Shown here in pieces: positions 1-7,451 of a stretch of DNA of 64,000 nt. The stretch is from Acidobacteriota bacterium (GTDB taxonomy: Bacteria > Acidobacteriota > Thermoanaerobaculia > Gp7-AA8), in assembly GCA_003223645.1 (NCBI GenBank), contig QHVT01000016.1, forward strand, positions 1 through 64,000, written 5' to 3'. The notes under the pieces are model-generated. The model saw only the letters and a program-made list of their open reading frames with translations. It did not search any database and was not told the DNA's origin. Both the position numbers and the translations under genes were made by a program. The number at the start of each line of letters is the position of its first letter. The first letter of the stretch is position 1.

Positions 1-115
1 TCCCACGCAACCGCATCTCTCGTATCGCTGCCGCTGTCCCATGGCCAATCAGTTCCTCCTCCACGGTGCCCTTTGGCACCGCGTCGAGCATCTCTGATCC
101 TTCTTGTTCTTGCAC
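1..115 (-). CDS. Start of probable IS21-family transposase IstA (cut by window edge)
   Basis: A minus-strand frame opens with GTG at 115, preceded by AAGGAGGG at a 5-base distance, which decides this start over the internal ATG at 91. Only about 38 residues are inside the window; they end in TAAAIREMRLRG, compatible with the start of the N-terminal helix-turn-helix of IstA, where a line such as 'I..LR..G.S...IA' is expected next. The frame is open to the window edge. Too short for the ORF track. Function is inferred from the adjacent IS21-like end rather than from the protein itself. Confidence 0.5.
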   Translation of the reverse strand, partial: MQEQEGSEMLDAVPKGTVEEELIGHGTAAAIREMRLRG

Positions 116-195
116 GGACTCCCTCCTTCGTCGTTGCTCCAGGAGGGGGGATTTTTAACTGGCCGGATGGGGGGATTTTAGGGTGGCCGCCGACA
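1..195 (-). mobile_element. Partial IS21-like insertion element (terminal end)
   Basis: Read on the minus strand, the element begins with TGTCGGCGGCCACCC at 195 and runs off the left edge. Two related subterminal repeats are visible, gggggatttttaactggccg (146-165) and gggggattttagggtggccg (170-189), 24 bp apart. Repeated terminal blocks of this kind and TG...CA ends are known from the IS21 family. A short open frame reading inward, with a good ribosome binding site, starts about 80 bp inside the end. The family call rests on this end structure and on the first residues of that frame; the body of the element is outside the window, so completeness and the second end cannot be judged. Confidence 0.6.
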
Positions 196-197
196 AG

Positions 198-355
198 CTG
201 TCCGCAATGGGGCGCGGCATGGTCCCACGTGGGGCGCTGACTGTCCGCAGTGGGGCGCGGCATAGTCCCACGTGGGACGCTGGCTGTCCGCAATGGGGCA
301 CAGCATGAACCCACGTGGGGCGCGGGCGGTCCGCAATGGGGCGCAGCATGAACCC
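198..355. repeat. 43-bp tandem repeat, about 3.7 copies, each with a CCCACGTGGG palindrome
   Basis: Units start at 198, 241, 284 and 327; the last is cut at 355. Each reads approximately ctgtccgcaatggggcgcgg followed by catggtcccacgtggggcgctga. The first three contain CCCACGTGGG or a one-base variant, a self-complementary block, while the fourth copy breaks off before it. The array starts three bases from the IS end. The open frames reported across it are by-products of the repeat. There are no unique spacers, so it is not a CRISPR array. It could be a minisatellite, a cluster of protein binding sites or a target-site feature. Confidence 0.85.
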
Positions 356-540
356 TGCGCGGTGGTGTCACGCACGTGTACACCGGGCGTGCGGTCCTGC
401 GACACGGGCGAGGTGCATAGACGAGTCATCGGTTCATCTTGACGCACGGCCGGCGTCCTCGCGACATGCTCAGCTCCACCATCTCTTCTCACTCCGGATC
501 CCGATACGCCCAAAACGCCGCATTCGGTGTCTTTATCTAG
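356..540 (+). other. Leader region of the caspase-CHAT operon
   Basis: This stretch between the tandem repeat and the first caspase gene contains no convincing gene. Short frames crossing it have no ribosome binding site and do not resemble known proteins. It must hold the promoter of the 541 operon, but I see no near-consensus -35/-10 pair; TTGACG near 452 is the only -35-like block and lacks a good -10 partner. Confidence 0.4.
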
Positions 541-2793
541 GTGGGCCAGCACGTCCGTCGCATCGGGGTCACTGTGTTCGCGCTTCTGATCGCCGGCAGC
601 ATCCACGCGGGTGCGCTGCCGCGACGCAGGGCGCTGCTCATCGGCGTCAACGACTACTCGGCATCACGGCTGCCGCGTCGCGTGGCCGCCGGCGTGCCGC
701 CGCCGCGTGACTGGGTGAACCTCACGGGCGCGCTGAACGATGTTGCGGCGATGCGCGATGCACTCATCGAGCTTCACGCATTCGACGCGCGCGATGTCGC
801 GACGCTCACCGATCAACGGGCCACGCGTGCGGCGATCCTTGGAGCGCTCGAGGCGCTGATACGCAAGGCGGCGAAGGGAGATCTCGTCCTCTTTTATTTT
901 TCCGGCCATGGCTCGCGGGTATTGAACTCGCGCTCCGACGAGCCGGACAAGCTCGATGAGTCGCTCGTGCCGGCGGACTCGCGCCTCGGCGTACGCGACA
1001 TCCACGACAAAGAGCTGCGCGCGATGTTCAATCGGATCCTCGACAAAGGCGCGCAACTTCGCATCGTCCTCGACGCCTGCTTCAGCGGATCAGCCTTCCG
1101 CGGCTTGGCGACGCCGGACATGGCCCGAGGAATCCGGGCGGATCTGCGCGACGTCGCCGACGGCCCCTCGACAGCGCCGAAACCCGAGGAGCGCGGTGCG
1201 GTGGTGGTGGCCGCGTCGCAGGATCACGAGCTTGCGTTCGAATTCACGGACGAGGAGGGGAAGCGCCGCGGCGCGTTTTCGTGGGCGTGGGTTCACGCGA
1301 TGCGGGATGCGGCGCCGGGCGAGCCGGCGATCGACACGTTCCTCCGCGCCAGTGCGCGCCTCGGCGCAATGGCCAGGCCGCAGCACGCGGTTTTCGCCGG
1401 CAACGATCGCGCGCGACAACAGCCGTTCATCGACTCCGGACCGCAGGACGTCCGCCATTCGCCGGTCGTGGCGGTGGCGCGCGTCCGTCGTGATGGAACG
1501 GTCGTGATCCATGGCGGCTGGCTGAACGGCCTCACCGTCGGAAGCGAGTTGCGTCTCCTCGGCCGAAAGGCGCCGAACGTGCGGATCGAGGTGAAGGCGC
1601 TCGATGGCCTCGCGCGCTGCGAAGGCCGCGCGAGTGACCCGAGGCGCGTGAAAGCAGGCTCGCTGCTCGAGATCGTCTCCTGGGCGGCGCCTCCTGCGCA
1701 TGGGATGCGCATCTGGATTCCGCGAGCCCCGTCGACCGCGGCTGAGCTTGCGGCGCTCGCGCAAACCCTCGCTGCCGACGCATCGCGGCGCGGCATCACC
1801 TGGATCGAAGATCCGGTCGAAAAAACGCCGACGCATCTTCTTCGATGGAACGGGTCGCAGTGGGAGCTCATCGAGCCGAAGGCGCCGATCCGCCGTTGGA
1901 CCGACCCGGCCGCAGCTCTCGCGTCGATTCCGCGCAACGCCGCGTTGTTCGTGCAGTGGCCGCTGCCGGATGCCACTTCGCAGCGCATCCTTCTGGGTCC
2001 CGGAACCCAGCACAGCGCGGTCGAGCGGGTGGGGGACGCGGTGAATGCCGCGTACGTACTCGCGGGACGCGCGACGAATCGCGGAATCGAATACGCGTGG
2101 GTGCGGCCGTTCGCGGTTGCCGGGTCGCCGGACGTGCTGCCGCCGCGTACGAACTGGGAGCCTGCGCAGTCGCCGACGACGCCATATGCGCTCACGGAGG
2201 CCGTTCTCCGATTGCAGCGCATCCGCGCATGGCAGCTCGTCGACTCGCCGGCGTCCGCGGAGTATCCGTACGGTCTCGTTCTTCGTCAGGAGGCGAAACG
2301 GGAGCTGGTGCGCGACGCCGTCCTCACCGCCGGCGAGCCCTACCACCTCGCGCTTCGCGCTACCGCCCGGCCGATGCCGCCGCGCGTTGCGCCGCGATAC
2401 GTGTACGTATTCGTGATCGACAGCTTCGGCCGAAGTACTCTGCTGTTCCCACGCAACGCCGCGGTCGAGAACTGGTTTCCGCTGCCGTCCACCGGACCGC
2501 CGCCTGCCGAAATCGCGCCCGACGGGCAGCGCACGTTCCATGCCGCGGAGCCGTACGGCATCGACACGTACGCGCTCCTGTCCACCGACGAGCCATTGCC
2601 GAATCCGTGGATTCTCGAGTGGGACGGCGTGCGCACGCGCACCGGAGACGCAACGACGCCTCTCGAAGAGCTCCTCGTTTCGATCGGGTCGCCCGAACGC
2701 TCGGTCGTGCTGGAGCGGCTGCCGGTGCGGTGGTCGCTGCAGCGCCTCGTCTTTCGATCGATTGCGCCGGACGCAAAGAGGACCGCACCATGA
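541..2793 (+). CDS. Secreted caspase-family (peptidase C14) protein with DUF4384-like C-terminus
   Basis: A 750-residue protein. An N-terminal signal-peptide-like segment (VTVFALLIAGSIHAGA) precedes a caspase fold that starts at RRALLIGVNDYSAS. The catalytic pair is visible as His123 in YFSGHGS and Cys180 in VLDACFSGS, with the usual beta-strand contexts. The rest, about 450 residues, is beta-rich; near residues 600-680 a DUF4384-like stretch appears (RYVYVFVIDSFGRSTLLFP). The GTG start is chosen because it gives a signal peptide collinear with the paralogue at 14844. The stop overlaps the next start by ATGA, so translation with the CHAT protein is coupled. Family members are Arg/Lys- or Asp-specific cysteine proteases in the cytoplasm; export of this one is inferred from the signal peptide. 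Confidence 0.85.
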   Translation: MGQHVRRIGVTVFALLIAGSIHAGALPRRRALLIGVNDYSASRLPRRVAAGVPPPRDWVNLTGALNDVAAMRDALIELHAFDARDVATLTDQRATRAAILGALEALIRKAAKGDLVLFYFSGHGSRVLNSRSDEPDKLDESLVPADSRLGVRDIHDKELRAMFNRILDKGAQLRIVLDACFSGSAFRGLATPDMARGIRADLRDVADGPSTAPKPEERGAVVVAASQDHELAFEFTDEEGKRRGAFSWAWVHAMRDAAPGEPAIDTFLRASARLGAMARPQHAVFAGNDRARQQPFIDSGPQDVRHSPVVAVARVRRDGTVVIHGGWLNGLTVGSELRLLGRKAPNVRIEVKALDGLARCEGRASDPRRVKAGSLLEIVSWAAPPAHGMRIWIPRAPSTAAELAALAQTLAADASRRGITWIEDPVEKTPTHLLRWNGSQWELIEPKAPIRRWTDPAAALASIPRNAALFVQWPLPDATSQRILLGPGTQHSAVERVGDAVNAAYVLAGRATNRGIEYAWVRPFAVAGSPDVLPPRTNWEPAQSPTTPYALTEAVLRLQRIRAWQLVDSPASAEYPYGLVLRQEAKRELVRDAVLTAGEPYHLALRATARPMPPRVAPRYVYVFVIDSFGRSTLLFPRNAAVENWFPLPSTGPPPAEIAPDGQRTFHAAEPYGIDTYALLSTDEPLPNPWILEWDGVRTRTGDATTPLEELLVSIGSPERSVVLERLPVRWSLQRLVFRSIAPDAKRTAP

Positions 2794-5700
2794 GTAAACG
2801 ATTTTTCGTCGGCCTCTTCCTGCTGGCTTTGGCGAATACGGCGATGGGGGAAGAACCCGACCGCCTCGCGAATCTCGGGGCGACATTCCGTACCGGCGAT
2901 ACGCAAGCGATCCGCGCGAAAGTGGTCGAGGCGCTCGAGGCTTACCAGAAAGAAAACAATACGCAGCAGGTGGCGCTTTGCCATCTGCTTCTCGGATCGA
3001 TCGATTTGACGCTCGACCGCGAGGAGTCGGGGCTGGAGGCTCTCGACACGAGCGTCAAAGAATTCGAAGGTACCGGCGACCACTTCGCGGCCATTCTCGC
3101 GCTCATGAGCCTGGGCGTATTTCAGAAGCAGCAACTGCAGTTCGACGCATCGATCGTCACACTGGAGCACAGTCTCGCGGTCCTGGAAAAAGCGTCGATG
3201 CCGGGCGAGCGCTTTTCCTTCGAAGGACTGAAGTCGTTCGGCTCGTTCTTCAGCAACGACATCAACAAGCTCATGCCTCTGATGCCCGACTCCGAAATCG
3301 TCAAGCCAATGATGATTACGATGTTCGGGATCATGGTTCGGATGGAGCTCGGCTCCGCGCTCGTCGAAGCGAACCAGTTGCCGAGAGCGGAAGCAGAGCT
3401 GAATCGCGCGCGCGAAGTGGCCGCGGTTTTCGGCCCGATGTTCGACTCCTCGCTGCAAACCTATTTCGGCGATCTCCGCCGCCGCCAGTGGCGGCTCGAC
3501 GAGGCGCGCACGCATTACCGGCAGGCCCTTCGCGGCACGCGGTTCATGCCGCCGTTCGCACACCAGGGCGGTTTCATCGAAGTGGAGATCCTCGACCGGC
3601 TGGCGGACGTGGAGATCCTGTGCGGCCGCGTCGATGATGCGATGGCGTGGAACAACCAGGCAATCGCGCTCATCGCGGCGTCGAAGAACCCGCAGCGCGA
3701 CGCGGCGATTCTGAATGCGCGCGGCAGCCTGCTGCTGCGCGCCGGCCGCCTCGATGAGGCGGAAGGAGCCTTCGAGGATTCGCTCGCGATCGCCACGGAT
3801 GCCGGCGACGGATACCGGCGCGGCGCGGTGCTCTCCGATCTCGGTCAGCTCAACATGGTGCGCGGCCGATACGGAACCGCGGTGCAACAGCTCGAGCAGG
3901 CGATCAAGCTCCTCGCCGAAACGAAGAACCGGGCCGCGGAGTCGGAAGCGTGGCTGAAGCTGTCGGAGATCGATACGACCATCGGCGCGCGCGACTCGGC
4001 CAAACTCGCCATCGAGAAAGCTCGGGAACTGGCGGTGAAGAGCAAGTTCCGAACGTCGCAAGCGTCCGTCGAGATGATCGATGCCGCGCGGCGGTTCATG
4101 AACGGCGAGATCGGAGCGGACGAGCTGCATGCGGCCGTCCGCCGCCCGTTCGAGCTTCCTGAAACAAGCGATGTGATGCCGCCGAACGCGGCCGATTTCC
4201 TCGAAAGTGTCTTCTCGCTGAGAGTGACCAATCCGAACGCACTTCGCATCGACGATGCGGGAAACACTTTGGGACTCTCCGTCCTGGTGGCGATGCTCGA
4301 AGGCAAGCTCCTGGCGGACAAGGGCGATCTCGCCGCCGCGCGCATGGTCCTGCAAAAGGGATTGAGCATGAATCCGAGCCGCGACCTCCGCGCCGGCTTC
4401 CACGCACTCATCGGTGCGACGTGGGTGCGGCAAGGAGACATGGCGAAAGCGACGGAGAGTTTCTCCGATGCGGCGAAGTCTCTCGAGATGGCAGTCGACG
4501 ACATGCGCGTGGAAGAGATGCTCAGCGACTATCTCGGAACCGGCCGCGGGTTCTATTACGTGCTGCTCGTGGAGAGCTTGGCACGCCAAGGGCGATTCGC
4601 GGATGCATTCGATCAATCGGAGCGCGCGCGTTCCCGCGCGTTCCTGCAGCTCCTCGGCAATACACGGCTCGAGCCGCGCCGCGGAGCGGATGTCCAGCTC
4701 GCACGCGAAGCCGAGACCCTGCGAACGCAGGTCGCCGCGTGGGAGCGGCAGTTGCCGTCCGCATCCGAGCCCGATGCGCGAAAGATGCGCAGCGACCTCC
4801 GCGAGGCGCGCGTGCGGTATGGCGCGCTGCTCACGCGCATCAAGACCTCGAGCTCGGAGTACGCATCGCTCGTCAGCGTGAAGCCGCTGAATCTCGAGGA
4901 AATCCGCGGCGCGCTGCCGCCTGACACCACGCTCGTCAGCTACTTCGTCACTCCTTGGAACGTGCACGCATGGGTGGTCGATCGCACCACGCTGCAGCAC
5001 GTGGCCATGCCGGCCGATGCGAAGGCGCTCGCGCGCGCGGCGTGCTGGCCGGGGCAGGTCGATGCGCGCGGCGTCGTCGTCGAAGACGACCAGCGCTGCG
5101 GCGGATACGCGAATCCGGAGGAGGTCTACGACCTGCTGTTCGCCCGCGTTCGTCCGCTCATCGCCAACCGGAAAGTGCTCATCGTTCCACACGGACCGCT
5201 GCACTACATTCCCTTCGCGGCACTGCGCGACCCGAAGAGCGGCCGCTATCTGATCGAGGACTTCACGATCACGTATGCGCCCAGCGCGAGCGCGCTGCGG
5301 TTCCTGCACGAAAAGGAGTCGCCGGTCGACGGCGGCGCCCTGGTCCTCGGCAATCCGAAAGGATGGGCGGGGCGCGATCTTCCGAATGCGACGGTCGAGG
5401 CCACGCGCGTGGCGGACGCATTCGGAACGCGGCCGCTGCTCGCGGCGGACGCGATGGAGAGCCGGCTCTATGAATTGAACGGGAAAGTGGATCTGATCCA
5501 TCTCGCGGCGCACGGCAGCTACGACGAGGACAATCCGCTCTTCAGCCGGATCGTGCTCGCGCCGGGCGACGGCCGCGACGGAAACCTGGAAGTGCACGAG
5601 ATTCTCACCGAGCTCGATCTGACGGGCGTCAATCTCGTCGTCCTCGCGGCCTGCGACAGCGCACTCGGAAAGCGGAACAGCGGAGACGACGTCGTCGGAT

Positions 5701-5969
5701 TGACCCGTGCGCTCCTGTACGCCGGGTCGCCGGGCGTGATCTCGACGCTCTGGAGGATCAATGACGAGGCGACGGCGGCGCTGATGGACGAGTTCTATCG
5801 ACACCTCCTCGCCGGCGATTCGGCGGCGGATGCGCTGCGAGCCGCCCAACTGTCGATGCTGCATGGCGACGCGTTCAGCGATCCGAGGCAATGGGCGGCG
5901 TTTGTGCTCTCGGGAAATCCCGAAGGGCGGTGGTCTCCACGTGCTGCGTCATCGGGATCCGGCCGCTGA
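2790..5969 (+). CDS. Secreted TPR-CHAT domain protease-like protein
   Basis: A 1059-residue protein. The start is the ATG at 2790 overlapping the upstream stop, not the longer frame of the track; it gives a signal peptide (FFVGLFLLALANTAMG). The centre consists of many TPR-like helical repeats (about residues 60-640), then a long helical linker. The C-terminal CHAT domain (about 740-1055) carries the caspase-like dyad His908 in HLAAHGS and Cys955 in VLAACDS, followed by the typical GSPGVISTLW strand. CHAT proteins are caspase-related peptidases regulated by their repeat regions. Operon pairing with a caspase-fold protein suggests a two-protease cascade in the envelope; substrate unknown. Confidence 0.85.
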   Translation: MSKRFFVGLFLLALANTAMGEEPDRLANLGATFRTGDTQAIRAKVVEALEAYQKENNTQQVALCHLLLGSIDLTLDREESGLEALDTSVKEFEGTGDHFAAILALMSLGVFQKQQLQFDASIVTLEHSLAVLEKASMPGERFSFEGLKSFGSFFSNDINKLMPLMPDSEIVKPMMITMFGIMVRMELGSALVEANQLPRAEAELNRAREVAAVFGPMFDSSLQTYFGDLRRRQWRLDEARTHYRQALRGTRFMPPFAHQGGFIEVEILDRLADVEILCGRVDDAMAWNNQAIALIAASKNPQRDAAILNARGSLLLRAGRLDEAEGAFEDSLAIATDAGDGYRRGAVLSDLGQLNMVRGRYGTAVQQLEQAIKLLAETKNRAAESEAWLKLSEIDTTIGARDSAKLAIEKARELAVKSKFRTSQASVEMIDAARRFMNGEIGADELHAAVRRPFELPETSDVMPPNAADFLESVFSLRVTNPNALRIDDAGNTLGLSVLVAMLEGKLLADKGDLAAARMVLQKGLSMNPSRDLRAGFHALIGATWVRQGDMAKATESFSDAAKSLEMAVDDMRVEEMLSDYLGTGRGFYYVLLVESLARQGRFADAFDQSERARSRAFLQLLGNTRLEPRRGADVQLAREAETLRTQVAAWERQLPSASEPDARKMRSDLREARVRYGALLTRIKTSSSEYASLVSVKPLNLEEIRGALPPDTTLVSYFVTPWNVHAWVVDRTTLQHVAMPADAKALARAACWPGQVDARGVVVEDDQRCGGYANPEEVYDLLFARVRPLIANRKVLIVPHGPLHYIPFAALRDPKSGRYLIEDFTITYAPSASALRFLHEKESPVDGGALVLGNPKGWAGRDLPNATVEATRVADAFGTRPLLAADAMESRLYELNGKVDLIHLAAHGSYDEDNPLFSRIVLAPGDGRDGNLEVHEILTELDLTGVNLVVLAACDSALGKRNSGDDVVGLTRALLYAGSPGVISTLWRINDEATAALMDEFYRHLLAGDSAADALRAAQLSMLHGDAFSDPRQWAAFVLSGNPEGRWSPRAASSGSGR

Positions 5970-5983
5970 GGCGCGGTGGAGCT

Positions 5984-6781
5984 CTAAGAGGAAACGCGAA
6001 TGGCAAACGTCGCCAGATGTTCGGCTTCGCCGTCGTCGAGGCCATAGAGAACCAGTTCATAAAGGCCGGGCGGGAGTTTTTTCGTCGAGAGAGGCACGGC
6101 ATAGACGCCGGGCTGTTCGGGATGCTCGTGATCGCGGCTCCATAAGGACCGGGCAGGTGCGCTGCCGAGATCGAGAAACACGAGCCGATACTCGCGATAC
6201 TCGCGGTCGGGAGTGAACACCAGCTCGAGCCGGTAATCGCGGTCCTGCTCGAGCAGAATGGGAGGAGGTGCCGATGCGCCTCCGCGCGCGCCGATGTCGG
6301 TGGGATACACCTTGCGTGTCACCGCGATGCTGGCCGCCGGCCCGGATTTAAAGAGCCCGGCCACGATCGCTCCGATGGCGAGGACGACGATCAGACCCGC
6401 GGCTACGGCGAAAGCGGGACGAGGCAAGCGTTTTGGAAACGGGAGGGGCTTCGGAACGGGCGTCGGGGCAGCGGCCGGGGTGGCGGCGGGGGTCTGGGTG
6501 GCGGCGGGGGTGATGCCGGTCTTGCGGCGGATGGCGGCGAGATCCGCCGCGAGCTCCTCCGCCGTCAGCACTCCCGCCGTATCCGCCGGAAACGGCTCGA
6601 TCATCGCTCGCGCCATTTCCGGGTAATACGCCAGCAGCTTCCGCACGCGTTCCGCTTCCGCTTCCGGTAATTTGTTTTCAAAGAGAGCCTCGACTTCGTC
6701 CACCGTGGGAGGATCGAGCCGTTTTCGTCCTTCGGCGATCACGTCACGGTAGGCGTCTTTCCAACCCGATGAGTCATTCAT
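5984..6781 (-). CDS. Probable membrane-bound anti-sigma factor
   Basis: A 265-residue protein. Residues 1-95 are helical and acidic (typical size of a cytoplasmic sigma-binding domain), then an Ala/Pro/Thr linker, one membrane segment (FAVAAGLIVVLAIGAIVAGLF) near residue 135, and a periplasmic beta-rich domain of about 110 residues. Its start codon overlaps the stop of the ECF sigma gene (ATGA), the classic arrangement for a cognate anti-sigma. No zinc-binding HxxxCxxC motif is seen, so it is not a ZAS-type. The periplasmic part may sense envelope conditions. The identification depends on gene order and topology, not on a recognised domain. Confidence 0.65.
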   Translation of the reverse strand: MNDSSGWKDAYRDVIAEGRKRLDPPTVDEVEALFENKLPEAEAERVRKLLAYYPEMARAMIEPFPADTAGVLTAEELAADLAAIRRKTGITPAATQTPAATPAAAPTPVPKPLPFPKRLPRPAFAVAAGLIVVLAIGAIVAGLFKSGPAASIAVTRKVYPTDIGARGGASAPPPILLEQDRDYRLELVFTPDREYREYRLVFLDLGSAPARSLWSRDHEHPEQPGVYAVPLSTKKLPPGLYELVLYGLDDGEAEHLATFAIRVSS

Positions 6782-7392
6782 GAGCCGCCATCCAATCCTA
6801 GCGCGTCTTTGCCGAGGAGCTTCTTCAAACGATCGCGCGCCGCTTTGATCCGCGACTTCACGGCCGACTTGCCGATGCCGAGAATGTCACCCATCTCCGC
6901 GTAAGAAAATCCCGCCAGAAGAAACAGGATGCAAGTGCGATCCTTCTCGTTGAGCTGAGCGATGGCGTGATAGTAGCGCTTCGCGGACTCCTCCTGCTCG
7001 AAGAGCGCATCCGGCTGCTGGGTGGGATCCGACGGCCGCGTGGCGAGCGCCTCCTCCGGCACGTTTTCGCCCTCCCGTTTTTGCGTATGTTGATCGCGAA
7101 TTCGATTCACTGCGAGCCGCCGCGCGATCTTTTGCAAGAACGCCCACTTCGACTCGCCGCGATACCCGCTCATGCTTTGATAGACACGGAGGAATACGTC
7201 CTGGGCGAGCTCCCGCGCTTCATCGAGAGGATGACCGAGCTGTTTCAATAAGCTCACGATGCCGGGATAGTAGGCATAAAGCTTTTCGAATTGCCGGTCC
7301 TGCTCCTCTTTGCGCTTCCGCTCTTCCTCTTCCGGGCTCTGCCGCTCTTCCTCGGCCAGGCGTTTGGGCAGTTCTTCCTCGTCGTCGATCAT
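6778..7392 (-). CDS. RNA polymerase sigma factor, ECF (sigma-70) family
   Basis: A 204-residue protein. After an acidic, Glu/Lys-rich extension (1-35), region 2 is visible (ARELAQDVFLRVYQ, then WAFLQKIARRLAVNRIRD), followed by a linker and region 4 with the helix-turn-helix (FSYAEMGDILGIGKSAVKSR). The size is normal for ECF sigmas. It is transcribed divergently from the TPR-CHAT lipoprotein at 7452 with only 59 bp between, and is coupled to the anti-sigma gene downstream. Its position in the middle of the protease island suggests it controls one or more of these genes, though no conserved repeated promoter motif was identified by eye. Confidence 0.9.
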   Translation of the reverse strand: MIDDEEELPKRLAEEERQSPEEEERKRKEEQDRQFEKLYAYYPGIVSLLKQLGHPLDEARELAQDVFLRVYQSMSGYRGESKWAFLQKIARRLAVNRIRDQHTQKREGENVPEEALATRPSDPTQQPDALFEQEESAKRYYHAIAQLNEKDRTCILFLLAGFSYAEMGDILGIGKSAVKSRIKAARDRLKKLLGKDALGLDGGS

Positions 7393-7451
7393 CTTCGGAA
7401 TGTCTATATCATTATCTAACCCTTTCAGCAGGTAAAGATTGCGGAGTCTAT
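7393..7451. promoter_or_regulatory. Divergent promoter region between ECF sigma and CHAT lipoprotein genes
   Basis: The 59 bases between the two divergent starts are clearly A+T-richer than the surroundings (for example tctatatcattatctaac) and must hold the promoters of both genes unless transcripts start inside coding sequence. A GATAAT block reads toward the sigma gene. I cannot assign -35 elements or an ECF-type motif with confidence. Confidence 0.45.

Noticed and set aside
198-355. CRISPR array
   Set aside because: Units are contiguous without unique spacers and no cas genes are nearby.
1845-2789. N-terminal extension of the 1374-codon frame of the CHAT gene
   Set aside because: It overlaps the caspase gene out of frame; the ATG at 2790 with ATGA coupling and a signal peptide is the natural start.
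2340-5891. 1183-codon minus-strand open frame opposite the TPR-CHAT gene
   Set aside because: Arg/His-rich translation with no domain, typical of the antisense frame of a high-GC gene; the + strand frame has clear motifs.
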